From: Chitinophagaceae bacterium
Lineage (GTDB): Bacteria; Bacteroidota; Bacteroidia; Chitinophagales; Chitinophagaceae
Assembly (NCBI GenBank): GCA_947447265.1
Contig: CANFKC010000013.1
Span: forward strand, 50,313-114,312
DNA: 64,000 nucleotides
Reading direction: 5' to 3'
Shown here: positions 44,428 through 54,456 of the stretch, one piece after another
How positions within the stretch are numbered: the first letter of the stretch is position 1
Layout of the letters: each line of letters begins with the position of its first letter
The notes under the pieces: generated by a model
Told to the model about the DNA's origin: nothing
Seen by the model: the letters and a program-made list of their open reading frames with translations, nothing else
Databases searched by the model: none
Translations under genes and position numbers: made by a program

Positions 44428-45579
44428 ATGCTGTTATTACAAATTGACACAGCTCTCATTATAGAAAAAGCTATTCTCATTTCGGTCATCCTGATGGGGT
44501 CGCTTGGAGTGGCTATGTATGCTACATGGGCAGAACGTAAAGTCGCCGCAATAATGCAGGACAGGCTCGGCCCTAACCGTGCCGGTCCGTTTGGTTTATT
44601 TCAACCACTTGCGGATGGTTTGAAGCTTTTCTTTAAAGAAGAGATCATTCCTGATCGCTCTACCCGTTTCATATTCATACTAGGTCCGTGTTTAGCAATG
44701 CTTACTGCAACCATGACCAGCGCTGTTTTACCGTGGGGTCCTGATGTAGAAATGTTTGGCAGAACCGTATCATTACAGGTTGCTGATATCAATATTGGTA
44801 TTCTTTTCGTGTTTGGTGTGGTAAGTCTTGGTGTGTACGGTGTAATGCTGGGTGGCTGGGCTTCCAACAATAAATTCTCTTTATTAAGTAGTATTCGTGC
44901 GGCATCTCAGGCTATTTCTTACGAATTAGCTATGGGTATCAGCCTTATCGCTTTATTAATGATGACAGGTTCATTAAGCCTGAAAGACATCGTAGAACAG
45001 CAGCACGGCTTTTGGCATGATGGTTATTTTACCTGGAATTTTTTCAAGCAGCCGTTAGGGTTCTTTATTTTCCTTATTTGCGCTTTTGCTGAATTGAACC
45101 GTGCACCGTTCGACTTACCAGAGTGCGAGAGCGAATTGAACATGGGTTACCACCAAGAGTATTCTTCAATGAAACTTGGTTTCTACCTTTTTGCAGAATA
45201 CATTAATATGTTCATCAGCTCGGCTATTATCAGTACCTTATTCTTTGGTGGATATAACTTTCCGTTCATGGATAAAGTGCAGGCAGCAGTGCCGGGCGGT
45301 GTGTTTGCACTTGCATGTGTAGGCGCATTAATGACAAAAGTTGTTTGCATGATTCTGTTCTTCATGTTCATCAGGTGGACATTACCACGTTTCAGGTATG
45401 ACCAGTTAATGAAATTAGGTTGGAGAACATTGATACCGCTGGCATTGGTAAATATGCTGGTTACTGGCGCCGTGATACTTTTCACTATGGAAAATCCAAA
45501 ACCATCAGAGAAAAAGACTACGGAGCAAATTGAAACAGAATTGAAAAAGGCGCAAGCGTATAATGGAAAAGTTAACTAA
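44428..45579 (+). CDS. nuoH: NADH-quinone oxidoreductase subunit H
   Basis: A 383-aa membrane subunit with eight or more helices at the interface of the peripheral and membrane arms. Signatures are YATWAERKVAAIMQDRLGPN, ELNRAPFDLPECESELNMGY and the loop acidic residues that are part of the proton path. About 50 hydrophilic residues at the C-terminus (KPSEKKTTEQIETELKKAQA) are an ordinary lineage extension. It overlaps nuoI by 17 bases. Confidence 0.96.
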   Translation: MLLLQIDTALIIEKAILISVILMGSLGVAMYATWAERKVAAIMQDRLGPNRAGPFGLFQPLADGLKLFFKEEIIPDRSTRFIFILGPCLAMLTATMTSAVLPWGPDVEMFGRTVSLQVADINIGILFVFGVVSLGVYGVMLGGWASNNKFSLLSSIRAASQAISYELAMGISLIALLMMTGSLSLKDIVEQQHGFWHDGYFTWNFFKQPLGFFIFLICAFAELNRAPFDLPECESELNMGYHQEYSSMKLGFYLFAEYINMFISSAIISTLFFGGYNFPFMDKVQAAVPGGVFALACVGALMTKVVCMILFFMFIRWTLPRFRYDQLMKLGWRTLIPLALVNMLVTGAVILFTMENPKPSEKKTTEQIETELKKAQAYNGKVN

Positions 45580-46066
45580 CAGATCGGTACAAGTAAACCG
45601 CAATCCTATGACAATCAGTGAGAGGGCTTATATACCTTCTATACTGAAAGGATTGAGTATTACACTTGGCCATATATTTAAAAAGAAGGCTACAGTAAGC
45701 TATCCGGAAGAAAAACGTCCGTTTAGCCCTGTTTTCCGTGGGTTGCATATACTTAACAGGGACGAAGAAGGCAAAGAGCGCTGCACAGCGTGTGGTTTGT
45801 GCGCTTTAGCTTGTCCGGCAGAAGCCATTACAATGGAAGCTGCAGAGCGTAAGCCAGGTGAAGAAAACCTGTATCGTGAAGAAAAGTATGCTGCTAAATA
45901 TGAAATAAATATGTTGCGTTGTATTTTCTGCGGTTATTGCGAAGAGGCTTGTCCTAAAGATGCGATATACCTTACGGAAACAGTAATGCCATCAAATTAT
46001 ACAAGGAAGAGTTTTATTTATAAGAAAGACGACCTCCTTATTCCTAACACTAATAAACAAGGATAG
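45563..46066 (+). CDS. nuoI: NADH-quinone oxidoreductase subunit I
   Basis: The 167-aa subunit holds two [4Fe-4S] clusters, N6a and N6b. Both motifs are intact: CTACGLCALACPAEAI and CIFCGYCEEACPKDAI. The N-terminal amphipathic part (LKGLSITLGHIFKKKATV) docks on the membrane arm. It starts inside the end of nuoH (17-base overlap). Confidence 0.97.
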   Translation: MEKLTNRSVQVNRNPMTISERAYIPSILKGLSITLGHIFKKKATVSYPEEKRPFSPVFRGLHILNRDEEGKERCTACGLCALACPAEAITMEAAERKPGEENLYREEKYAAKYEINMLRCIFCGYCEEACPKDAIYLTETVMPSNYTRKSFIYKKDDLLIPNTNKQG

Positions 46067-46078
46067 ACAGTACACACA

Positions 46079-46618
46079 ATGGACATCTACAGTATTTTAT
46101 TTTGGGTTTTATCTGTAATGGCAGTTGGTTGCGCGCTTGGTGTAATACTGAGCCGAAACCCCGTTAACAGTGTATTATTCCTTATCCTTACGTTTGTCGC
46201 AATCTCTGGTCATTATATATTAATGAATGCGCAGTTTCTGGCGGTTGTTAATATGATAGTTTATGCCGGTGCCATAATGGTATTGTTCCTGTTTGTGATC
46301 ATGCTGATGAACCTTAATGCCGATGTAGAGCCCCAGAAGGGGCAGATGGTGCAGCTGGCGGGCGTAATATCGGGCGGCGTTTTATTCCTTATTATTCTTG
46401 CAGCACTTAAAACAGCTGCCACAATAGAAGTTAATCCAACGTCTACCGACATTGGTTTAATCGGTAACCTGGGTAAAGTACTCTTCAAGCAATATATATT
46501 ACCGTTTGAAATAAGCAGTGTACTGTTCCTGAGTGCAATGATTGGTGCTGTAGTAATTGGTAAAAAAGAACCAGGACAGGACTTGCCAAGAAGCGAAGAG
46601 AAAGCAGTTCAACAATAA
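46079..46618 (+). CDS. nuoJ: NADH-quinone oxidoreductase subunit J
   Basis: A 179-aa membrane subunit with five helices. The third helix contains MIVYAGAIMVLFLFVIMLMN, in which the pi-bulge (YAGA) is typical of NuoJ. It is 12 bases after nuoI. Confidence 0.95.
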   Translation: MDIYSILFWVLSVMAVGCALGVILSRNPVNSVLFLILTFVAISGHYILMNAQFLAVVNMIVYAGAIMVLFLFVIMLMNLNADVEPQKGQMVQLAGVISGGVLFLIILAALKTAATIEVNPTSTDIGLIGNLGKVLFKQYILPFEISSVLFLSAMIGAVVIGKKEPGQDLPRSEEKAVQQ

Positions 46619-46713
46619 ATGCAGACAGTGACAGGTGCCCAGGGTGATTTGTAAAATGTGAAAAGTAGAATCGGGCATTTTGATCTTTTAGTTTTAATTT
46701 TTAATTTTTGTAT

Positions 46714-47019
46714 ATGCCGGTTACCTCATTACATTATTTGTTTTTAAGCCTGCTGTTGTTCAGCATTGGTATTATGGGCACGTTAATGCGCCGTAATGCC
46801 ATTATCATTTTCATGTGCATAGAACTCATGCTGAATGCCGTTAACCTGCTGCTGGTATCTTTTTCAAAAATGTATGGCGATGCTGATGCTCAGTTGTTCG
46901 TATTCTTTATAATGGTTGTGGCCGCTGCTGAAGTAGCCGTGGGGCTTGCCGTAATAGTAATGATGTACAGAAAGGTGCATTCCGTAGATATCAACATTCT
47001 GAACAGGTTAAAACATTAA
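46714..47019 (+). CDS. nuoK: NADH-quinone oxidoreductase subunit K
   Basis: A 101-aa membrane subunit with three helices, from ATG 46714; a TTG at 46708 is the alternative. The two essential Glu residues lie in FMCIELMLNAVNL and VVAAAEVAVGLAVIV. A 95-base gap with a T-rich leader separates it from nuoJ. Confidence 0.95.
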   Translation: MPVTSLHYLFLSLLLFSIGIMGTLMRRNAIIIFMCIELMLNAVNLLLVSFSKMYGDADAQLFVFFIMVVAAAEVAVGLAVIVMMYRKVHSVDINILNRLKH

Positions 47020-47079
47020 AAAACAACAGTTTCAATAAGGGAGTCATCTCTTTTTTGAATTTTGAACTATAATAATCAT

Positions 47080-48969
47080 ATGTCGCAATTAGTATATTTA
47101 ATACCATTGTTTCCGCTGATCGGGTTTCTGATCAATGGCTTGTTGTGGAATAAGATGCCTAAGTCGCTTGCCGGTATTATTGGCAGTGTGGCCATATTGG
47201 CTTCTTTTGTTGTTTCATTAGGCATCTTCATGGAAGTGAAGAGCCCCAATTTTCATGGCCCGGTTATCGTTACCTTATTCGATTTTATTCAGTCTGGTAA
47301 TCTTAAAATACCGTTTGCATTCCAGGTCGATGCGTTGTCTTCCCTCTTTCTCTTAATTATTACAGGCGTTGGTTTCCTTATCCATGTTTATTCAGCTTCT
47401 TATATGTCGCATGATGAGGGCATGGTGAAATACTTCGCTTACCTGAACCTGTTTGTATTCTCGATGTTGTTGCTGGTATTAGGCGCCAATTACCTGATCA
47501 TGTTCATAGGTTGGGAAGGCGTAGGTTTATGTTCTTATCTGTTAATTGGTTTCTGGTTCAAGAAAAGGGAATACACCAATGCCGCTAAGAAGGCTTTTGT
47601 GATGAACCGTATAGGTGACCTCGGCTTTTTGGTAGGTATGCTGCTGGTACTTTATTACTTCGGAACACTTTCATACCAGGAGTTTTCCGGTGCGCTTACA
47701 AGTGGACATGTTGGTGTTGACCCATCAGTATATACTGCTATAGCAATTTGCTTCTTTATTGGTGCTACAGGTAAAAGTGCCCAGATACCTTTATATACAT
47801 GGCTACCTGATGCGATGGCCGGCCCTACACCGGTATCGGCGCTCATCCACGCTGCAACCATGGTAACTGCAGGTATTTATATGATAGCCCGCAGCAATGC
47901 CCTCTACACATTATCTCCGTTCACCTTACATATTGTTGCCATTATTGGTTTATCTACCGCAATAGTTGCTGCGACGATAGCTATTAAACAGTACGATATC
48001 AAAAAAGTACTGGCCTACTCTACGGTTAGCCAATTAGGTTTTATGTTTCTTGCTTTGGGTGTTGGCGCTTATACTACCGCGGTTTTCCATGTAATGACAC
48101 ATGCGTTCTTCAAAGCATTATTGTTCCTTGGTTCCGGTAGCGTTATTCACGCTATGGGTGGCGAGCAGGATATCCGCAAAATGGGTGGCTTGGGCAAACA
48201 CATGCGTATTACGCAAATGACGTTCCTCGTTGGTTGCCTAGCAATTTCAGGTATCCCTGGTCTTTCAGGCTTCTTCTCGAAAGATGCAATATTAACCGCA
48301 GCGTTTGCGCATAGCCCTGTATTATATGTATTGGGTATTGCAGCAGCTATGATGACCGCATTTTACATGTTCCGCCTTTACTTCCTTACGTTCACAGGTA
48401 GTTTCCGTGGCACTGAAGAGCAGCACCATCATTTACACGAGAGCCCTGCGGCTATGACATTGCCACTCATTGTACTGGCTATTCTTTCAGTTGTTGGTGG
48501 TTATGTTGGTTTACCAGAGGTAATGAGCGAGCATAATCTGCTGAATGAATACCTTAGCCCGGTAGTAAAAAATCTTGCTGAAGCACCAATAGCTGCAGCA
48601 ACAGAATGGATGCTGATGGGTATTTCAGTAGGTGTTTCCGTGATAATGATATTTATGGCTTATTCTATAAATAAGACTCCCAATTTTGTGCCTAATAAGG
48701 GTCTTGCAGCAATACTGGAAAACAAATGGTATGTTGATGAGCTGTATGATACCATGATAGTGCGCCCAATTGAAATACTTTCTGGACTGCTGGATAGATA
48801 TGCAGAAAGAATGGGTATTGATGGCAGCGTGAACGGCGTAGGCAAACTGGTGAAGTGGGGTGGCGACCGAATGAGGTTACTGCAAACCGGCCAGGTTGGT
48901 TTCTACATTTTCATAATGGTTATGGGCATGGTGGTGCTGTTTGCACTCAGTTTTCTGTGGATCAAATAA
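47080..48969 (+). CDS. nuoL: NADH-quinone oxidoreductase subunit L
   Basis: The 629-aa antiporter-like subunit of the membrane arm. The ATG at 47080 (MSQLVYLIPLFPLIGFLING) is preferred to an in-frame TTG at 47062. The central motifs are FIGWEGVGLCSYLLIGFWF, IPLYTWLPDAMAGPTPVSAL and KVLAYSTVSQLGFM. The C-terminal long amphipathic helix and last membrane span (GQVGFYIFIMVMGMVVLFAL) complete it. Confidence 0.96.
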   Translation: MSQLVYLIPLFPLIGFLINGLLWNKMPKSLAGIIGSVAILASFVVSLGIFMEVKSPNFHGPVIVTLFDFIQSGNLKIPFAFQVDALSSLFLLIITGVGFLIHVYSASYMSHDEGMVKYFAYLNLFVFSMLLLVLGANYLIMFIGWEGVGLCSYLLIGFWFKKREYTNAAKKAFVMNRIGDLGFLVGMLLVLYYFGTLSYQEFSGALTSGHVGVDPSVYTAIAICFFIGATGKSAQIPLYTWLPDAMAGPTPVSALIHAATMVTAGIYMIARSNALYTLSPFTLHIVAIIGLSTAIVAATIAIKQYDIKKVLAYSTVSQLGFMFLALGVGAYTTAVFHVMTHAFFKALLFLGSGSVIHAMGGEQDIRKMGGLGKHMRITQMTFLVGCLAISGIPGLSGFFSKDAILTAAFAHSPVLYVLGIAAAMMTAFYMFRLYFLTFTGSFRGTEEQHHHLHESPAAMTLPLIVLAILSVVGGYVGLPEVMSEHNLLNEYLSPVVKNLAEAPIAAATEWMLMGISVGVSVIMIFMAYSINKTPNFVPNKGLAAILENKWYVDELYDTMIVRPIEILSGLLDRYAERMGIDGSVNGVGKLVKWGGDRMRLLQTGQVGFYIFIMVMGMVVLFALSFLWIK

Positions 48970-49039
48970 TTAGAATAGCATAAATATATTTAATAAAAAA
49001 GCCTACAGGTTTTTGATTTTTTAAATTACGCTTAGCATA

Positions 49040-50485
49040 ATGACTTTAGTATTACTTATTCTTATACCATTACTTACAGGCGCTCTTTCATTCGCTGTAA
49101 AAGGCGATGCTGCCAAAGGGCTGGCGCTTATCAGCACAATGGCCACACTTGCAATTTCAGCAATTGTAAGCGCTGGTAATTATACCGCCCCACCTGCAAC
49201 TTTCAGTTGCGAATGGATGCCGCAGCTCGGCGCCAGTTTCAGTTTGCTCGCCGATGGCATGAGCAGTATGCTGTGCCTGCTAACCGGTATCGTAATGATG
49301 GTGGTAATGATCAGTCAGGTAAATAAAGATGTGGAAAGGCCAGGTTCTTTCTATGGTTTTATGTTGCTGGCACAGGCTGGCCTAATGGGCGTATTCCTGG
49401 CTTCTGATGCATTGTTATTCTATTTCTTCTGGGAACTGGCTTTGATACCTGTTTACTTTTTATGCTCGCAATGGGGTGGCGAAAAGCGCATACAGGTTAC
49501 TTTCAAGTTTTTCGTGTATACCTTTTTAGGTAGCTTAATGATGCTTGCCGGCCTTATCTTCCTGGCAACAAGAAATCCGGGCGCCAATGCATATTCATGG
49601 GCTAACATAGTGCACACCGGTGCATCGTTACCTGTAGGGCAGCAAATGTGGTTGTTCTGGCTCATTTTTATAGCCTTTGCTATTAAAATGCCAATCTTCC
49701 CATTCCATACCTGGCAGCCGGACACCTACGAACAATCTCCTACCCCTGTAACCATTGTGCTGAGTGCATTGATGGTTAAAATGGGTCTTTTCGCGGTATT
49801 GCGCTGGTTATTGCCAGTACTGCCTGCCGGTGTTGACTACTGGTCAAATACCGTAATCGTGCTTTCTGTAATCGGTATTGTATATGCGTCTTGCATTGCT
49901 ATTGTACAAACAGATATTAAACGCCTCGTTGCTTATTCTTCTATTGCGCATATGGGTTTAATGTGTGCCGTGGCTTTTGCGCACAATGGTGTGGGCATGC
50001 ATGGTATAATGGTGCAAATGTTTAACCATGGTATTAATATTACCGGTATGTGGTTAATAGTAAGCATGATAGAAAACAGGTGGGGAACCCGCGATATGAC
50101 CAAATTAGGTGGCATGGCGAGTACCGCACCCCAGATGGCGATAGCTTTGGTTATTATTTCGCTTGCCAATATTGCACTTCCATTAACCAATGGCTTTGTA
50201 GGCGAATTCATGTTGTTCAATGGTTTGTTTGGCGGTGCATTTGCTAACCACATGACCGTTATGGTTATTGCTGGCCTTGGTATTATTTTAGGCGCTGTGT
50301 ATACCCTGAATATGATTCAGAAAACTGCTTACGGCGAAGCAACAACAATGGTTATTGCGAAAGACCTGAGCATAAATGAATACGTTGGCCTGGCGATTAT
50401 TATTACACTGATACTGTTTTTAGGATTTTACCCTAAGCCATTACTGGACCTGACTGCAAGCGTTGCCGGCATGATCGTTCATTAG
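49040..50485 (+). CDS. nuoM: NADH-quinone oxidoreductase subunit M
   Basis: The 481-aa antiporter-like subunit has 13-14 helices. Recognisable pieces are FYFFWELALIPVYFLCSQWG with the key Glu, FPFHTWQPDTYEQSPTPVTI and KRLVAYSSIAHMGLM. It is co-oriented with nuoL with a 70-base gap. Confidence 0.96.
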   Translation: MTLVLLILIPLLTGALSFAVKGDAAKGLALISTMATLAISAIVSAGNYTAPPATFSCEWMPQLGASFSLLADGMSSMLCLLTGIVMMVVMISQVNKDVERPGSFYGFMLLAQAGLMGVFLASDALLFYFFWELALIPVYFLCSQWGGEKRIQVTFKFFVYTFLGSLMMLAGLIFLATRNPGANAYSWANIVHTGASLPVGQQMWLFWLIFIAFAIKMPIFPFHTWQPDTYEQSPTPVTIVLSALMVKMGLFAVLRWLLPVLPAGVDYWSNTVIVLSVIGIVYASCIAIVQTDIKRLVAYSSIAHMGLMCAVAFAHNGVGMHGIMVQMFNHGINITGMWLIVSMIENRWGTRDMTKLGGMASTAPQMAIALVIISLANIALPLTNGFVGEFMLFNGLFGGAFANHMTVMVIAGLGIILGAVYTLNMIQKTAYGEATTMVIAKDLSINEYVGLAIIITLILFLGFYPKPLLDLTASVAGMIVH

Positions 50486-50697
50486 TAATTATAAATTATA
50501 AATGATAAATTATAAATTGGTTGAGTGAAGGGGGATGTTGGCTAATTGTCGATGGTGGTAATAATCCAGAAGGGCTGGCTTTATTATTACAGAACAACAA
50601 AATGTACACAAAAACCCGAAGGGCTGGCTAATAAAATAGGGGAGCGAGAAAGTGGTGAGGTAATTATTTTTGATTTTTGATTTTTTGATTTTTCAAT
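50486..50697. other. Long gap between nuoM and nuoN with direct repeats and a T-rich leader
   Basis: The 212-base gap begins with a tandem ATAAATTATAAAT-type tract. It holds two identical 12-base direct repeats GAAGGGCTGGCT (50569-50580 and 50618-50629) and ends in a T-rich tract of repeated TTTTTGA units right against the nuoN ATG. No gene or terminator is seen. Confidence 0.7.
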
Positions 50698-52080
50698 ATG
50701 AATGCAATTATTGCTACTACGGTTTTTGGAATTTTAATGATGTTCATCGGTTTAATGGTGAACAATAAGAAAACTGTAACATCGCTGGCAGCTGTGTTTT
50801 TCCTGGGCTTGTTGGGAGTGAACATATACGACCTGGCAACAGTACCTGCCGACGCGCCGCAAATGATGTTTAACAATATGCTGCGCATGGACCATACCTC
50901 AATGTGGTTCAACACCCTTATGACTGGTTGCACAGCATTATATATATTGTTGATGGGTAAAGAGTTTGAAAAAGTGGGGACCCATGTTGCTGAATACTTT
51001 GCGCTCATTTTCTTTATTCTATGTGGTTTGTACCTGCTTTCTACCTTCAACACCATGCTTATGCTGTTTATTGGTATCGAGATCATGTCTATTCCGCAAT
51101 ACATACTTGCAGGCAGCGATAAGCGCAACTTGAAAAGCAGTGAAGCATCATTGAAATACTTCCTGATGGGCGCATTTTCTACAGGTATCTTGCTCATGGG
51201 TATTACCCTTTTGTATGGCGCTTCCCGTTCGTTCAATATCCAGGATATGGTGAGCGTGTTGCATAGCGAATCACTGAGCCCTTTAGCTTTGGCTGGCATC
51301 ATGTTTATAGTGGTAGCGCTAGGCTTTAAAGTATCAGCCGCGCCTATGCATACCTGGACACCAGACGTGTATGATGGCACGCCTACTGCATTCACTGCTT
51401 ATATGGCAACTGTAGTAAAGGCTGGTGTGTTTTATGCCTTCATGCGTTTATTCCACGTTGCATTTGCCAACCTTGGAGAGCACTGGATACTTATTATAGC
51501 CATCATTGCAGCCGCTACCTTATTAGTAGGTAATGTTACCGCAGTGTTCCAGCAGAGTGTAAAACGTATGCTTGCATACTCGTCAATAGCGCAGGCCGGG
51601 TTTATGCTATTCGCCGTAATTGCCGTAAACAATACTGCATGGAATGCCATTATGATTTATGCAGTGGCTTACAGCGTAGCTACCATAGGCGTTTTCTCTG
51701 TATTAATAAAGCTGAAAGACTATACTTACGATGGCTTTAATGGCTTGGCGCAAAAAAATCCGTTCCTGGCATTTGTTGCAACTATCTTCTTGTTCTCTTT
51801 GGCTGGTATTCCGCTTACCGGTGGTTTTATGGCTAAATACTATGTGCTTACCGCTGTAGTAGAACAGGGCAATTTGTTATGGCTGGTAATTTTCGCGCTA
51901 CTAATGGCTGCAATCAGTGTTTACTACTATTTCCGCGTAATTATTGCCATGTATTTTAAAACAGGCGAACCAGAACTTACTTCACCGGTAACCATGGGCG
52001 ATAAGGTAATGATGCTGGTAACCTGTGCCATAGTTATTCTGGCTGGTATTGCGCCGCAAATATTGCTATCGCACATGTAG
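50698..52080 (+). CDS. nuoN: NADH-quinone oxidoreductase subunit N
   Basis: The 460-aa antiporter-like subunit closes the nuo operon. Motifs: LMLFIGIEIMSIPQYILAGS (key Glu), APMHTWTPDVYDGTPTAFTA and KRMLAYSSIAQAGFML, with the C-terminal GIPLTGGFMAKYYVL. It is complete. Confidence 0.96.
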   Translation: MNAIIATTVFGILMMFIGLMVNNKKTVTSLAAVFFLGLLGVNIYDLATVPADAPQMMFNNMLRMDHTSMWFNTLMTGCTALYILLMGKEFEKVGTHVAEYFALIFFILCGLYLLSTFNTMLMLFIGIEIMSIPQYILAGSDKRNLKSSEASLKYFLMGAFSTGILLMGITLLYGASRSFNIQDMVSVLHSESLSPLALAGIMFIVVALGFKVSAAPMHTWTPDVYDGTPTAFTAYMATVVKAGVFYAFMRLFHVAFANLGEHWILIIAIIAAATLLVGNVTAVFQQSVKRMLAYSSIAQAGFMLFAVIAVNNTAWNAIMIYAVAYSVATIGVFSVLIKLKDYTYDGFNGLAQKNPFLAFVATIFLFSLAGIPLTGGFMAKYYVLTAVVEQGNLLWLVIFALLMAAISVYYYFRVIIAMYFKTGEPELTSPVTMGDKVMMLVTCAIVILAGIAPQILLSHM

Positions 52081-52178
52081 GTGCTGTAGGCGAAGCGTGC
52101 ATTTCTGCTGTTCTGAAAATCTTCATATACTAGGTAGCAAAAAAAATTGTAGTTTGAACTGAAATTCAGAGTTTGAGC

Positions 52179-54398
52179 ATGAAGGGTGCGCTTAAGAGCA
52201 TTTACTATTTTCTGCCGGTACAATTGTTGCTGCTTCATTTCAGGAAGTCGCAATTACTTCTGAGTTTCTGGTTAATTGTTGTGCTCACTGTCAGCGGGCA
52301 TTTTGCCGCCCACTTCGGCGCCTCAACCCTACTACTTGCACCCGAATACCTGGGTAAGATCAATTTTATGAGCATGTTTTTATTGGGAAGCGCATTTTGC
52401 GTTTTCATGATGACATGGCATATCACCACCTTTATTATGCATAGCAAGCGCCTGCCATACATGGGTGCCACGCGCCACGCATTTACGGTATACTGCATCA
52501 ATAATTCTATTATTCCTTTTATTTTCCTGGTCTTTTATTCTGTTGTTTCCTTTCGCTTTCAATGGTTGAACGAGCATTCTAAACTGGCTAAAATACTGTG
52601 GTTGCAATTTGGCTTTTACCTGGGTTTCATCACGTTGGTGCTTATTTCGTTTGTTTACTTTTTCAGGGTGAGCCGCGATTTTTTTAAAACGGTGCTATCC
52701 ACACTCGCCAAGCCATCGCGTATACGCAGCGTAATACCTTACGATACGCTGGATTACGAACTGGATATGATACCAGCCCGCTCATTTATTACAGGCAGGC
52801 TAAAAATATCGCTGTCAGAAGACATTGCACCTTACCACCCGAGGGTAATGAATACGGTAATGAGGCGGCATCACCGCAACGTAATTTTCGCTGCATTCTT
52901 TTCGTACTTCGCACTGCTGTTAATGGGTGCGTACATGGAGCTGCCTTTTTTCAGGATACCCGCCGGATCGGGCTTTCTTTTGTTGTTTTCCATTTTCATG
53001 GGTTTTGTGGGCGCTTTCAAATATTTTATGAAAAGCTGGGAGGCGCTGGGGTGGATAACCTTTGCTTTATTGCTTTCGGTAATGGTGCGTTACAAACTGT
53101 TTGACCTGCGCAGTATAGCCTACGGCCTTAACTACAAAACAAAAGTAAATGAGCGCCCTAATTATGATTATGATGCGCTGAGAAAAGTATTTACGCCGCA
53201 GCGTTTTTTAGCAGATAAAAAGAAAGAAGAACAAAGGCTGGATACCTGGAGAACATTGCCGGGCAAAGAAGATTCTACCCTCGTGGTAATTACAACCAGC
53301 GGCGGAGGATCCCGCTCGGCATACTGGACATTCCACACGCTGCAATATATAGACAGCCTGAGCGGCGGTAAATTATTCAACAATACTGTATTGATAACCG
53401 GTGCATCCGGCGGCATGATAGGTGCGACATACTGGCGCAGCGTTCATGATGCTTACCAGCAAAAAGTGATACCTACGCCCTACGATAGCAAGTATCAGGA
53501 TAACATTGGTAAAGATCTGCTGAATGCTATTATATTCTCGCTTGCCAGCGTTGACCTGATCTCCCCTTTCAATAAAATTTCGATAGGCGGTTACTCATAT
53601 ACCCGCGACCGTGGCTATGCCATGGAACAAGAGCTGATAACCAATACTGATGGCCTTTTAGATAAAAACATAGGTTATTTCGCTGATAGAGAAGCAAAAG
53701 GCCTGATACCGCAGTTACTCATAAACGGAACGATAGTAAATGATGGCCGTAAACTAATGATGGGCAACCAGCCGGTTGGCTACTTAACGCAGCCGGAATA
53801 TTCATTAAGCAGCGCTACACCGCCAATTGATGCGGTTGATTTTTCTACTTTTTTTGCTGGTAAAGACCCCGGGAATCTGCGGCTCACCTCTGCTTTGCGC
53901 ATGAATGCGACCTTCCCTTATGTGCTGCCCGTAGTGCGCCTGCCAAGTGAACCCTATATTAACGTAATGGATGCCGGACTTAGGGATAATTTCGGTGCTG
54001 AAGTGGCGAGCAGGTATGTTTTTGTTATGCGCGACTGGATAGAAAAACACATTAAAAAAGTGATTTTCCTGGAGATACGCGACAGCAGGGAGTTTGATGT
54101 ATGCGCGCCTTCTACCGAATCAACCCTCAGTAATATGTTGGTAGATCCGCTCTTTGTAATACAGAATAAATGGGAGGTATTCCAGTCTTATAAACTCGGC
54201 TACCTGAAAGAATATGCGCCGTACTTCATGAATAAGAAACTGCATTACGTAATGCTTTCTTATGTGCCGAAAGAATCAAATAAATCGGCGGCGCTCAACT
54301 TTCATCTTACCCTAAAAGAAAAAGAAGATCTTTATGCGTCAATCTTTAATAAAGAAAATCAAAAGGCGGTAGATACAGTGTTGAAGCTGTTGAAATAA
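52179..54398 (+). CDS. Patatin-like phospholipase with N-terminal multi-span membrane domain
   Basis: A 739-aa protein from ATG 52179. Residues about 25-330 contain roughly eight hydrophobic segments, and the catalytic patatin domain occupies about 365-700. The oxyanion motif is TSGGGSRSA, the nucleophile Ser is S410 in GASGGMIGA, and the dyad Asp is D598 in MDAGLRDNFG (the usual DGG is DAG). It should hydrolyse acyl chains of membrane lipids from the inner face or periplasm; substrate unknown. It starts 98 bases after nuoN, with no promoter recognised. It could be carried on read-through from nuo. Confidence 0.85.
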   Translation: MKGALKSIYYFLPVQLLLLHFRKSQLLLSFWLIVVLTVSGHFAAHFGASTLLLAPEYLGKINFMSMFLLGSAFCVFMMTWHITTFIMHSKRLPYMGATRHAFTVYCINNSIIPFIFLVFYSVVSFRFQWLNEHSKLAKILWLQFGFYLGFITLVLISFVYFFRVSRDFFKTVLSTLAKPSRIRSVIPYDTLDYELDMIPARSFITGRLKISLSEDIAPYHPRVMNTVMRRHHRNVIFAAFFSYFALLLMGAYMELPFFRIPAGSGFLLLFSIFMGFVGAFKYFMKSWEALGWITFALLLSVMVRYKLFDLRSIAYGLNYKTKVNERPNYDYDALRKVFTPQRFLADKKKEEQRLDTWRTLPGKEDSTLVVITTSGGGSRSAYWTFHTLQYIDSLSGGKLFNNTVLITGASGGMIGATYWRSVHDAYQQKVIPTPYDSKYQDNIGKDLLNAIIFSLASVDLISPFNKISIGGYSYTRDRGYAMEQELITNTDGLLDKNIGYFADREAKGLIPQLLINGTIVNDGRKLMMGNQPVGYLTQPEYSLSSATPPIDAVDFSTFFAGKDPGNLRLTSALRMNATFPYVLPVVRLPSEPYINVMDAGLRDNFGAEVASRYVFVMRDWIEKHIKKVIFLEIRDSREFDVCAPSTESTLSNMLVDPLFVIQNKWEVFQSYKLGYLKEYAPYFMNKKLHYVMLSYVPKESNKSAALNFHLTLKEKEDLYASIFNKENQKAVDTVLKLLK

Positions 54399-54456
54399 AG
54401 CGTGTGCTTTTAGAATGTTTCGCGGAAAAATATATCCTAATTTCGTTCATAATACC

